From NCBI GenBank assembly GCA_900542495.1, contig UQNW01000001.1, positions 177,212-241,211 of the forward strand: 64,000 nt of DNA, in the 5' to 3' direction. The notes beneath the pieces are model-generated. The model saw only the letters and a program-made list of their open reading frames with translations. It had not been told where the DNA came from and searched no databases. Shown here one piece after another: positions 1 to 7,900 of the stretch. The translations under genes and the position numbers were made by a program. Source of the DNA: an uncultured Roseburia sp. GTDB lineage: Bacteria; Bacillota; Clostridia; Lachnospirales; Lachnospiraceae. Positions within the stretch are counted from its first letter, which is position 1. Each line of letters begins with the position of its first letter.

Positions 1-1334
1 TTTTTCTTATAAGCAATGCGGATTGCAATGCAGGTATCCATGTTCCCGGTGAAGTCGATATATCCGATCGCACCGCCGTAGATGCCGCGCTTATTATTTT
101 CCAGTTTTCCGATCAGCTGGCAGGCTCTGATCTTCGGTGCACCGGAAAGTGTTCCGGCAGGCAATACTGCTTCGATCGCGTCAAAAGCATCGTGTTTTTC
201 ATCAATCTCTCCCCGGACCGTTGAGCCAATGTGCATGACATGGGAAAAACGTTCCACAGAATGCATTTTTTCAACCTGCACGGTACCGAATCTGCTGATC
301 TTTCCAAGGTCATTTCTGCCAAGATCGACCAGCATATTGTGCTCAGAAAGTTCTTTTTCGTCTGCAAGCAATTCTTTTTCCAGCGCTTTGTCTTCTTCCG
401 CAGTCTTTCCTCTCGGTCTTGTTCCGGCAAGCGGAAACGTATGCAGTACACCATTTTCCAATTTCACCAGTGTCTCCGGGGATGCACCTGCGACCTCTAC
501 GTCAGTTCCCGAAAAATAGAACATATACGGTGAAGGATTGATCGTGCGGAGTATGCGATAGGTATTGAACAGGCTTCCTTCAAAAGGTGCCGACAGCCGG
601 TTTGACAGTACGATCTGAAAAATGTCTCCCTCGCGGATATGGTGTTTCGCCTTTTCTACCATATTGCAGAATTGTTCTTTGTTGAATAACGGTGTCACTT
701 CTCCCGTCAGCCTGCCGCCCGGTTCGTTCTTCTTTTCACCGTTCCTGAGAAGCTCTTCCAATTGTTTTAACTCCATCACAGCTTTGTTATATCCGACTTC
801 TACGTCCGCCAATGGCATATTGACAATCAGAATGATTTTTTGCCGCAAATGATCAAAAGCGATCACCTTGTCAAAAAGCATCAGATCAAGATCTTTAAAA
901 TTTTCCGTATCTTCCACATCACATTTCACACCCGGTTCGCTGTATCCAAGGTAATCATAGGAAAAATAACCTACCAGTCCTCCGGTAAAGGAAGGAAGAT
1001 AGTCGAAACGTGGACTTTTATAATCAGCAAGGATCTGGCGGAGATATTCAGAAGGGTGCTCTGTAATTACTTTCAGATTTCCGATTTTCATTTCGCCATT
1101 GATACAGGTGATCTCCAGTTTCGGATCAAAGCCAAGAAACGTATATCTTCCCCATGTCTCGTTTGCCTGGGCGGATTCTAACATATAGCAATGTGTCGAT
1201 ACATTTTTCAGTATCCTCATAGTTTCAATCGGGGTAATAAAGTCAGAAAGCATTTCAAAGCTCACCGGGAGCACGTTGTATTTTGCTTCTGACGCAATCT
1301 TTTTTACTTCCGCTAAAGCTGGCATAATTTTCAT
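1..1334 (-). CDS. trpE: Anthranilate synthase component I (partial, C-terminus beyond window)
   Basis: The protein starts MKIMPALAEV at an ATG preceded by GGAGGTGCAGCGA and runs off the window edge after about 444 residues. It carries the chorismate-binding fold, with the conserved stretches GASPETLVKL and PAGTLSGAPKIRA. Near residues 51-55 it has MLESA, matching the LLES region that binds feedback tryptophan in TrpE, which favours TrpE over the folate enzyme PabB. TrpE makes anthranilate from chorismate together with a glutamine amidotransferase subunit, here probably encoded beyond the left edge. A Trp T-box directly upstream independently supports a tryptophan role. The identification is strong; only the C-terminal end is unseen. 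Confidence 0.95.
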   Translation of the reverse strand, partial: MKIMPALAEVKKIASEAKYNVLPVSFEMLSDFITPIETMRILKNVSTHCYMLESAQANETWGRYTFLGFDPKLEITCINGEMKIGNLKVITEHPSEYLRQILADYKSPRFDYLPSFTGGLVGYFSYDYLGYSEPGVKCDVEDTENFKDLDLMLFDKVIAFDHLRQKIILIVNMPLADVEVGYNKAVMELKQLEELLRNGEKKNEPGGRLTGEVTPLFNKEQFCNMVEKAKHHIREGDIFQIVLSNRLSAPFEGSLFNTYRILRTINPSPYMFYFSGTDVEVAGASPETLVKLENGVLHTFPLAGTRPRGKTAEEDKALEKELLADEKELSEHNMLVDLGRNDLGKISRFGTVQVEKMHSVERFSHVMHIGSTVRGEIDEKHDAFDAIEAVLPAGTLSGAPKIRACQLIGKLENNKRGIYGGAIGYIDFTGNMDTCIAIRIAYKK

Positions 1335-1361
1335 TCGCTGCACCTCCAAAGAAATATTGCA

Positions 1362-1409
1362 TTTTTTTATGCAACAGGAACTAAACTATGTTTCCATTGC
1401 ATAAAAAAA
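1362..1409 (-). repeat. Perfect 13-base inverted repeat sharing the T-box terminator U-tract
   Basis: TTTTTTTATGCAA (1362-1374) and TTGCATAAAAAAA (1397-1409) are perfect complements around a 22-base loop. On the transcript, the second arm in order is made of the Us and AUGCAA that form the T-box terminator tail, so this hairpin can form only on read-through RNA, just before the trpE ribosome site. Confidence 0.7.
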
Positions 1410-1695
1410 CGTCCCTGACAGAAATATACTCTCTGTCAAGGACGAATAGAAATTCTTATCCGCGGTGCCACCTTGATTCACAGCATGACCTGTGCGCTTA
1501 GCAGGATACCCACATATCCCCGGCAAGTTACGTCTGCCTGCAACGTCGCAGAATACTTTGTGATTCTCACATTTGACTGCGCCCTCAGCGGTCCATTTGA
1601 CAACTTGTTTCTCACCTGATTCTCAGCATCACAGGCTCTCTGTAAAGGCATTATTGCCGTTATCTCCGCTTCAACGGTTTAGCGTATTAACTTTG
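1404..1695 (-). promoter_or_regulatory. Tryptophan T-box leader of trpE with terminator
   Basis: Reading the minus strand, the T-box core AGGTGGCACCGCGG lies at 1460-1473. It is followed by an intrinsic terminator (1404-1444, stem GTCCTTGACAG / CTGTCAGGGAC, then seven T). Upstream, the stem I region contains AGAGAG and GGTGAGAA motifs and a UGG codon at 1593-1595 followed by A, which is the expected specifier for tRNA-Trp. Uncharged tRNA-Trp pairing at UGG and at the T-box would favour antitermination and trpE expression. The specifier assignment is read by eye, not folded. Confidence 0.93.
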
Positions 1696-1701
1696 TTCCC
1701 T

Positions 1702-1730
1702 AATGTATCACACTTGCATTGTGCTGTCAA
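1702..1730 (-). promoter_or_regulatory. Sigma-A promoter of the trpE T-box transcript
   Basis: On the minus strand, TTGACA (1725-1730) and TACATT (1702-1707) are separated by exactly 17 bases. The promoter lies about 10 bases after the end of the ABC permease gene and drives the T-box leader. Confidence 0.85.
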
Positions 1731-1740
1731 TAGGGCAAAT

Positions 1741-3750
1741 TTAATCTTTCCTATTCACGATCTTGTAGTATTCTCTCGAAGTGATCTTGTATACAATCGT
1801 ATAGATCACAAGGAAGATCATGCTCACGATTGCGATCGCCATGTTAAAGGTAAAGGTATCCACGATCAGTATCATCCGTAAAAACAGTCTGACCACGCTG
1901 CTTGCCACGATCATATGCATAATCGCTGCTGCGACCGGAAGGTAAAATAATAACATAACCTGTGTCCGGATGGATTCTTTTGCTTCTTTTTCAGTCAGAC
2001 CGACATTGGAAAGGATCTGAAATCGTTTCTGGTCTTCGTACCCTTCCGACATCTGTTTGTAGTAAATGATCATAACCGTTGCCATGAGAAAGAGTGCTGC
2101 CAGAAACATTCCTACAAAAAAGATTCCACCATAGATACTATAAAAAGCGCTCATCTCCTCTGATTTAAAACGAACTGCTTCACGGTTTAATCCACTCAGT
2201 TCCATCAAAACTCTGACCGTTTCCATCTGTTCTGCTGTCAGAGCTTTTTCTAACTGGTATCCGATGAAAACTTCATACTCATCCGGATTCACTCTCTGTC
2301 CGGCTTCCGCCATCAGTGCACAGATCTGCTCATCATCCGGAAAGACAAGAATTTCACGTTCGAAAATTGACATGGTCGAATCAATGATATAGCGGATTGC
2401 AGAATACTCTGCCTCTCCTGCTACTGTATACTCTTTTCCCATAAAATTCAGGTTATCACCTTTTTTCCATTCTTTTCCTGAACTGTAGATGAGTATTTCA
2501 TCATCCTTAAGTGTCAGATTCATATCGGCATATTCGTTATAATCAGCAGCAGACAACAGATACGTAACTATATCGGAGGCTATGTCACTGTCGAATGTAT
2601 CCGGGTCTGCAATCTTTTGTTTTCCATCTTTTTCCGTAACCATGATATTCCGGTACTGTCTATAAATCTGGTCGGTAGTCACAATCCCATCCTGCTGCAA
2701 CGCTTTATTCATAGTAACGAAATCATCCATGCCTTTTCCTGCCTCTGACACAGTTTCTGCCACTTTAATATCTGTCGGATATCTGTCATCTATATTTTTT
2801 CCGATGAGCATCATCAGTGAAAAGCCACAGGTCAGCAACAGGATCACGCCTGTAGAAAGTACACAGATGGACGCCAGTCCTGCTGCATTATGTTTCATCC
2901 GGAACATCAGATTCGATACACTGATAAAATTCTTTGTTTTATAGTAAAACTTCGGATTCTTTTTCATGCACTTTAAGATAAAAATACTTCCGGCTGTAAA
3001 AAGACAATAGGTTGCGATTACAACAAGCAGAATGCTGACAAATAATATGTTGACCGCACCCCCGATCGACTTAGCAGAAAGTGCCAGCTTATATCCCGCA
3101 GTCAGTGTTATAATTCCAAGAATAAATATAGGAACTTTCACCTTCGGTTCTTTTTCCCCTGTTCTGTCACTCTGCAGCAGTGCGATCGGTTTTCCAACCC
3201 GGATGGAAGCCACATTATAAATCAGACTGACTGCAAAAAGGATAACAAATAAAACCAATGTACTTTTCAGTACTTCCACTGAGAAAAACAGTCCGTTTAC
3301 CGGTGGCTGATTGATAATCTTATAGAGAATGAGGAGCATTAATTTGTTCAGAAAAGTCCCCATCACAATTCCTGTGACAATGCTGATCAAAGCATTCATC
3401 AGGCTCTCTGCAGCTAAAATATAGGTAATATTCTTTTTGGACATTCCAAGAACTCCATAAAGCCCCATCTCCTTTTTTCTCGCCCTTATCATAAACTGAT
3501 TTGTATAAAAAAGAAAAACTGCCGCAAAGACTGCTACGATCTGACCGCTGATTTCCAGTAAAATCGAAATAATCTGTGCACCATAAAACGCTTCCATTCC
3601 ATCTTTATAAATGTATGGACAATGCGCAAGTGACTGCAAAATATAATAAATCATGACAGTCATCGTTCCTGCAAGCAGATATGGGATCAGTGTCTTTTTG
3701 TTTTTCTGCATTCCACTGAACACAAATTTTGTCAGAAGCTTATGATTCAC
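1741..3750 (-). CDS. BceB-like ABC transporter permease (FtsX family)
   Basis: This 669-residue membrane protein has the BceB layout. One N-terminal helix (about 20-40) is followed by a helix group to about 250, a helix near 285-305, a large extracellular domain (about 310-535) and three C-terminal helices. Such permeases pair with a BceA-type ATPase to remove or release cell-wall-active peptides (bacitracin, lantibiotics) from their lipid targets, and they signal to a BceS-type kinase. The gene overlaps the end of the ATPase gene by 11 bases, so the two are translationally coupled. The peptide recognised cannot be read from the sequence. Confidence 0.88.
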   Translation of the reverse strand: MNHKLLTKFVFSGMQKNKKTLIPYLLAGTMTVMIYYILQSLAHCPYIYKDGMEAFYGAQIISILLEISGQIVAVFAAVFLFYTNQFMIRARKKEMGLYGVLGMSKKNITYILAAESLMNALISIVTGIVMGTFLNKLMLLILYKIINQPPVNGLFFSVEVLKSTLVLFVILFAVSLIYNVASIRVGKPIALLQSDRTGEKEPKVKVPIFILGIITLTAGYKLALSAKSIGGAVNILFVSILLVVIATYCLFTAGSIFILKCMKKNPKFYYKTKNFISVSNLMFRMKHNAAGLASICVLSTGVILLLTCGFSLMMLIGKNIDDRYPTDIKVAETVSEAGKGMDDFVTMNKALQQDGIVTTDQIYRQYRNIMVTEKDGKQKIADPDTFDSDIASDIVTYLLSAADYNEYADMNLTLKDDEILIYSSGKEWKKGDNLNFMGKEYTVAGEAEYSAIRYIIDSTMSIFEREILVFPDDEQICALMAEAGQRVNPDEYEVFIGYQLEKALTAEQMETVRVLMELSGLNREAVRFKSEEMSAFYSIYGGIFFVGMFLAALFLMATVMIIYYKQMSEGYEDQKRFQILSNVGLTEKEAKESIRTQVMLLFYLPVAAAIMHMIVASSVVRLFLRMILIVDTFTFNMAIAIVSMIFLVIYTIVYKITSREYYKIVNRKD

Positions 3751-4510
3751 TGTCCTCTCCTCCTCTCATCAGAACGGTCACTGCGTCACAGATCTTATCT
3801 AACAGTGCACTTCTTGTCATATCACCGCGATAAATCTGATGGAATACTTCACCATCCTTAATGAACATGACACGGTCGGCATAGCTTGCCGCCACATTGC
3901 TGTGTGTTACCATGAGAATCGTCTGCCCTGTCTGATTAATCTCACGAAGCTGTTTTAAAAGATTCGTAGCTGCCTTGGAATCGAGTGCCCCGGTAGGTTC
4001 ATCTGCCAGAAGGATCCTCGGATTTGTGATCAAAGCTCTTGCAATTGCGGTTCTCTGTTTCTGCCCGCCGGACACCTCATAAGGATATTTCTTCAAAAGC
4101 TCCGCAATTCCAAGCTGTCTGGCAGCCTTTTCCACTTTTGCATCCATCTTCTTATAATCTTCTCCTGCCAGCACCAGCGGGAGCTTGATATTATCTTCGA
4201 TAGAAAAATTATCCAAGAGATTAAAATCCTGAAAGATGAAGCCGAGATTGCTTCTTCTGAAAATTGCACGCTCATTGTCCTTTAATGTGGTGAAATCTTT
4301 TCCATCCACCAGCACTTTTCCAGCGGTCGGTGTATCAAGGCTTGCAAGGATATTAAGAAGCGTTGTCTTACCACTTCCGGATTCTCCCATGATCGCCACA
4401 AATTCTCCCGGTTCCACACTGAAATGCACATCTCTTAATGCGGTGACTTCGTCCCCGCCCATACGTGTTTTATATACTTTTTTGATATGATTGACTTCTA
4501 AGATTGACAT
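3740..4510 (-). CDS. BceA-like ABC transporter ATP-binding protein
   Basis: This is a 256-residue ATPase of the MacB/BceA type. Walker A GESGSGKT is at 42-49, the Q-loop Gln at 94, signature VSGGQ at 146-150, Walker B ILLADE at 166-171 and the H-loop His at 203. An AAGGAGG-like ribosome site precedes the ATG. It has its own promoter region with a Bce-type operator upstream, separating it from the kinase gene, and overlaps the permease gene. With that permease it should form a peptide-antibiotic detoxification transporter. Confidence 0.92.
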   Translation of the reverse strand: MSILEVNHIKKVYKTRMGGDEVTALRDVHFSVEPGEFVAIMGESGSGKTTLLNILASLDTPTAGKVLVDGKDFTTLKDNERAIFRRSNLGFIFQDFNLLDNFSIEDNIKLPLVLAGEDYKKMDAKVEKAARQLGIAELLKKYPYEVSGGQKQRTAIARALITNPRILLADEPTGALDSKAATNLLKQLREINQTGQTILMVTHSNVAASYADRVMFIKDGEVFHQIYRGDMTRSALLDKICDAVTVLMRGGEDSES

Positions 4511-4536
4511 ATATTTTCCTCCTTGTTTGTAAGACT

Positions 4537-4611
4537 ATCATAGCAAAAAAGGAAATGTAGTGCCCTTTCTTTGGCTTACATTTCCTTGTCGTAATCTTAC
4601 ATTTTTGTAAG
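4537..4611 (-). promoter_or_regulatory. BceR-type operator and promoter of the bceAB-like genes
   Basis: At 4597-4610 lies the perfect palindrome TTACA-N4-TGTAA, extended by one pair to C/G at 4596 and 4611. It matches the TNACA-N4-TGTAA inverted repeat reported for BceR-like regulators. A TATGAT hexamer (minus strand, 4537-4542) is a candidate -10 with no good -35, as expected of an activator-dependent promoter. Between them is a second inverted repeat, GGAAATGTA (4551-4559) / TACATTTCC (4577-4585). The neighbouring two-component pair is the obvious regulator. Confidence 0.75.
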
Positions 4612-4636
4612 AAAAGTATGTTACTCTTTTCAAGAT

Positions 4637-5608
4637 CTACATATTCACAAGATCTCCCTGCTGCACTTTTTCGCACTGAAGATTAATCATCACAGTCGTT
4701 CCCTCTCCCTCTTTCGAAGCCACAGAAATTCCATGCCCAAGCTTTTCACACACACCTTTACACAGATAAAGTCCAAGACCGCTCGCCTTCTTATCCATCC
4801 TGCCGTTATATCCGGTAAAGCCTTTTTCAAAAATTCTCGGCAGATCCTCACTCCGAATGCCGATGCCTGTGTCCTTCACAGACACTTTCAAACCATTTGC
4901 AGATTCTTCCGCCGAAATTTTCACACTTCCCTGCTTTGTGTATTTTAATGCATTCGATAAAATCTGTTCCAATGCAAAACAAAACCATTTCTCATCTGTA
5001 AGCACTGTATAATTCAAATGTTCCAGCTGAATGGAAATATGATTGTAGATAAAAATTGCTGCATATTTTTTTACTACCTGCCGGACTAATTGTTCCAGTG
5101 AATTTCGCTCAAGCACAAGATCATTGCTCATTTCTTCAAAGCGGAGATAATTCAATGCCATCTCCACGTAACTCTCTATTTTAAATAATTCCTGTCGGCA
5201 TACTGCCGCATCCTGCTTTTCTCCCTGCAAAAGAAGATTCAAAGCCGCGATCGGTGTCTTGATCTGATGTGCCCACAATGCAAAAAAGTCCTGCTTTTCC
5301 TGTAATTCTTCCCATTGTCTGCTCTCTTTTGAATTACTTTCCTGCTTTTCTTTGCTTTCTTTTTCGTATTGCTCTGTTCTCTTCCGAACCCCCCGGTACT
5401 GCATACACAAAGCAGTCACCCAGAGTATCAGAAATATACTTGTTAAATAAAAGGCATATTCTGCCGGAAGCTGATATAAATTGGATACTGTAAACATTAG
5501 GAGCAGGAAAACAGGAGCTATCAATAATAAGCCTATATTTTCTGACAAAAATTTTCTATGTAAAATTTTTCCTGTTTCTTTTTGCATCTGCATATTATGG
5601 TTCATCAT
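4637..5608 (-). CDS. BceS-like intramembrane-sensing histidine kinase
   Basis: In this 323-residue protein two membrane helices (about 24-42 and 51-69) are separated by only about eight residues, the hallmark of intramembrane-sensing kinases that read the state of a BceAB transporter. The phospho-acceptor histidine is H114 in WAHQIKTP. ATP-binding boxes follow, with DTGIGI and the GLGLYL G-box. It starts at tandem ATGs behind AGGAGTTAG, 15 bases after the response regulator gene. The kinase should phosphorylate that regulator when the neighbouring transporter engages a peptide antibiotic. Confidence 0.9.
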   Translation of the reverse strand: MMNHNMQMQKETGKILHRKFLSENIGLLLIAPVFLLLMFTVSNLYQLPAEYAFYLTSIFLILWVTALCMQYRGVRKRTEQYEKESKEKQESNSKESRQWEELQEKQDFFALWAHQIKTPIAALNLLLQGEKQDAAVCRQELFKIESYVEMALNYLRFEEMSNDLVLERNSLEQLVRQVVKKYAAIFIYNHISIQLEHLNYTVLTDEKWFCFALEQILSNALKYTKQGSVKISAEESANGLKVSVKDTGIGIRSEDLPRIFEKGFTGYNGRMDKKASGLGLYLCKGVCEKLGHGISVASKEGEGTTVMINLQCEKVQQGDLVNM

Positions 5609-5623
5609 CTAACTCCTGTATTT

Positions 5624-6304
5624 TTATACTCCAACCAGATATCCAAGCCCACGCTTTGTTGTGATGAAATCATCCACTCCAGCGGCTTCCAGTTTTTTCC
5701 GTATTCTTGTGATGTTGACCGTCAGCGTGTTGTCATCCACAAATTCATCATTGCCCCAGAGGCGTTCCATAATCTCTTCGCGGCTTACCACTTTTCCCTG
5801 TTTTTCCATTAATGTCTTTAAGATCAGAAATTCATTTTTCGTGAGATCGATCTTCTCTCCACGGACTGCCGCTGAAGTATCATTCAGATTCAGTACGACT
5901 TCTCCACATTCCATCGAGTGGCTTGTGAGTTCACTTCCATAGCTTCTTCGAAGTACCGCCTGTAATTTTGCGGTCAGCACCTGCAAATCAAATGGTTTTG
6001 CGATAAAATCGTCGCCGCCCATGTTCATTGCCATCACAATATTCATGTTATCGTCCGCAGAAGATAAGAAAACGATCGGTACTTTGGACGTTTTACGGAT
6101 TTCCGCACACCAGTAAAATCCATTATAATACGGAAGTTTGATATCCATGATAATAATGTCCGGTTGAAAATCCTCCACTTCTTCTGTTATTTTTTCAAAA
6201 TTGCCGGCACACTGTACCTGCATCTGCCATGTTGTAAGATGTGCCGCCACTGCCCTGGCAATGACAACATCATCCTCCACAATAAATACTTTATTTGCTG
6301 CCAT
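5624..6304 (-). CDS. BceR-like OmpR-family response regulator
   Basis: A 226-residue regulator. The N-terminal receiver has phospho-acceptor D54 in MDIKLP and the conserved KPF motif, and the C-terminal winged helix ends in ITTKRGLGYLVG. Its start overlaps the end of the upstream putative metallopeptidase gene by 14 bases, so the two are probably co-translated. The TTACA-N4-TGTAA palindrome upstream of the ABC genes is its likely target. Confidence 0.92.
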   Translation of the reverse strand: MAANKVFIVEDDVVIARAVAAHLTTWQMQVQCAGNFEKITEEVEDFQPDIIIMDIKLPYYNGFYWCAEIRKTSKVPIVFLSSADDNMNIVMAMNMGGDDFIAKPFDLQVLTAKLQAVLRRSYGSELTSHSMECGEVVLNLNDTSAAVRGEKIDLTKNEFLILKTLMEKQGKVVSREEIMERLWGNDEFVDDNTLTVNITRIRKKLEAAGVDDFITTKRGLGYLVGV

Positions 6305-7178
6305 GTCTTAGTTCCCTCGTATTGATTTTAAATAGTTCAAGCGCTCTCTCTTTGATTTTTTCCAAATCCTCATATGTTCCATCAGAAAATTCTTCTTTAA
6401 TACGCATGGAAGCCATTGCATGACTGTCATTCACTTTGTCTGCATCTGCCGTTTTCAGAAATTTTCCTAATAATTCCCAGTCACTTGAATAATATAGTTC
6501 CACTAATTTTGCCCTGTATTCCAGTTCCGCCGGAGTAATGTTTGGATATTCCTTCAGGTCTTTTGCGTGCTGTGCTTCATGCTTTAAAAGTGAAACGGTA
6601 AATTTCTCACTCTCAAAATCATAGGCACTCTCGATGCATTGAATCGTTCCGTCCTCAGATGCCCAGCCGCCAGTTCCGTATTTTCCAAAGGTCAGATAAT
6701 CCATCCAGCTCCGAAATACAAAACCTTTTAAAATATTTACCGTATACTGCTCTACGCCTTCCGGCAATTCTATCTGATAAGACGTCGGAACCGTATCTTT
6801 CCAGATGTATGGTCCAAAATACCCTTGCGTTTTTCCGAAAAGTGCATGGTAGCCTTTCTGTTCAAAAAGTTCCTGCAATCTATCTTCCAGTGCGTCTTTC
6901 TCTTTTTCCGATATAGAAAAAGTCTGGCACAGCTTTCTTATCAGTTTGTCTGCGGCAATTTCTTCATCACTATTGTAATAAAACACGTCTCTGAAATATT
7001 GCTGATATGCAAGCAGTATCTCATTCAGTATTCCATCCACTTCATATTGCCGATAATGCTCGTTTTCAAATAAGTCAATATATTGTTCTCGTTCTTTCTC
7101 ATATTCCGGAAGGTCGCACATTATTTCAATGGCTTCCTTCACCTTTCCCTCGATCAGTAACTCGTCTACCTTGGTCAT
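6291..7178 (-). CDS. Putative HExxH zinc metallopeptidase linked to the Bce module
   Basis: This 295-residue protein has no signal peptide or membrane helix. The only recognisable motif is LLKHEAQHAKD, with HEAQH at 200-204. It is followed 14-23 residues later by ELEYRAKLVEL (E218, E220, E227), which could supply the third zinc ligand in gluzincin style. The first 110 residues are helical and charged. The gene overlaps the response regulator gene by 14 bases, which suggests a shared operon and perhaps a role in the same peptide-stress response. I do not recognise a characterised family. The HExxH could be structural or coincidental, so the protease call is an inference. Confidence 0.55.
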   Translation of the reverse strand: MTKVDELLIEGKVKEAIEIMCDLPEYEKEREQYIDLFENEHYRQYEVDGILNEILLAYQQYFRDVFYYNSDEEIAADKLIRKLCQTFSISEKEKDALEDRLQELFEQKGYHALFGKTQGYFGPYIWKDTVPTSYQIELPEGVEQYTVNILKGFVFRSWMDYLTFGKYGTGGWASEDGTIQCIESAYDFESEKFTVSLLKHEAQHAKDLKEYPNITPAELEYRAKLVELYYSSDWELLGKFLKTADADKVNDSHAMASMRIKEEFSDGTYEDLEKIKERALELFKINTRELRHGSK

Positions 7179-7213
7179 CTGTGCCTCCAGCCAGTATTCT
7201 TAAATCTTTATTT

Positions 7214-7849
7214 CTATCCTTGTTTTATCCAGCTCCACTCAAAACTGTCAAGTCCGGCTTTTCCCTGCGCAAGCTGATTCAGTTCATGCAGACAGATTTC
7301 CGTCGCCCTGTCGATAAATTCCTGGATCATCTCTCTGGTCAGAAAAAAGCTGCTTTTTTCTTCCATTGGGTGAAATTGTTCACGTACTTCCCTTACCAGT
7401 TCCTGCTCACGAAAATCTGCTAATTCCATAATCGGCTCACCTGCCAGTGTCTGCGTCCGGAGCATATTCTTATCCAATCCATACTGCTTCGCTACAAACC
7501 AATTTGTATTTTCATAATCCTGATGCAGCCTTTCAACATTCTCTGGAATGGATGAGTTAAAGTGATGCTCAGAATATACATATCTTCTATAAAATATGTC
7601 CTGAATCAGATGAAGATAATATCCTAGATACAGTTCATCTGTCTTCATTTGTTCCCCGTATTTTTCCCTGTAAAATTCAAGGTCATAGGTCACTCTTGTC
7701 TGTTCACAGATCATTTTCTTAAGATGACTGTTTCCACTGACAGCCCCGTCTGGAAGGATCACACCCAGACGCAGCCTGTCCAAATTATTAAATTCTGTTT
7801 TAACTATTATGCATTGTATGATTGCAAGATGAATCATGCTGGACGCCAT
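7214..7849 (-). CDS. Predicted zinc-dependent phospholipase C/nuclease-like protein
   Basis: I place the start at the ATG at 7849, giving 211 residues (MASSMIHLAI...). AGGAGG and GGGAG lie just upstream of it, whereas an ATG 11 codons earlier has no ribosome site. Histidine- and aspartate-rich stretches (MIHLAI near the start, GVILPDGA, and GYYLHLIQDIFYRR mid-protein) resemble the metal-ligand pattern of the zinc-dependent phospholipase C/P1-nuclease fold. No signal peptide is visible, so it may act inside the cell. It lies 35 bases upstream of the HExxH gene in the same direction. The substrate is unknown. Confidence 0.5.
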   Translation of the reverse strand: MASSMIHLAIIQCIIVKTEFNNLDRLRLGVILPDGAVSGNSHLKKMICEQTRVTYDLEFYREKYGEQMKTDELYLGYYLHLIQDIFYRRYVYSEHHFNSSIPENVERLHQDYENTNWFVAKQYGLDKNMLRTQTLAGEPIMELADFREQELVREVREQFHPMEEKSSFFLTREMIQEFIDRATEICLHELNQLAQGKAGLDSFEWSWIKQG

Positions 7850-7900
7850 AAAATTTTCTCCCGCCTCCTGATATTCTGTCACATGTTTCTGTAAGCTGTT

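Noticed and set aside
82..1181. Plus-strand reading frames across the first 1.3 kb
   Set aside because: They are antisense shadows of trpE, which runs open on the minus strand to the window edge.
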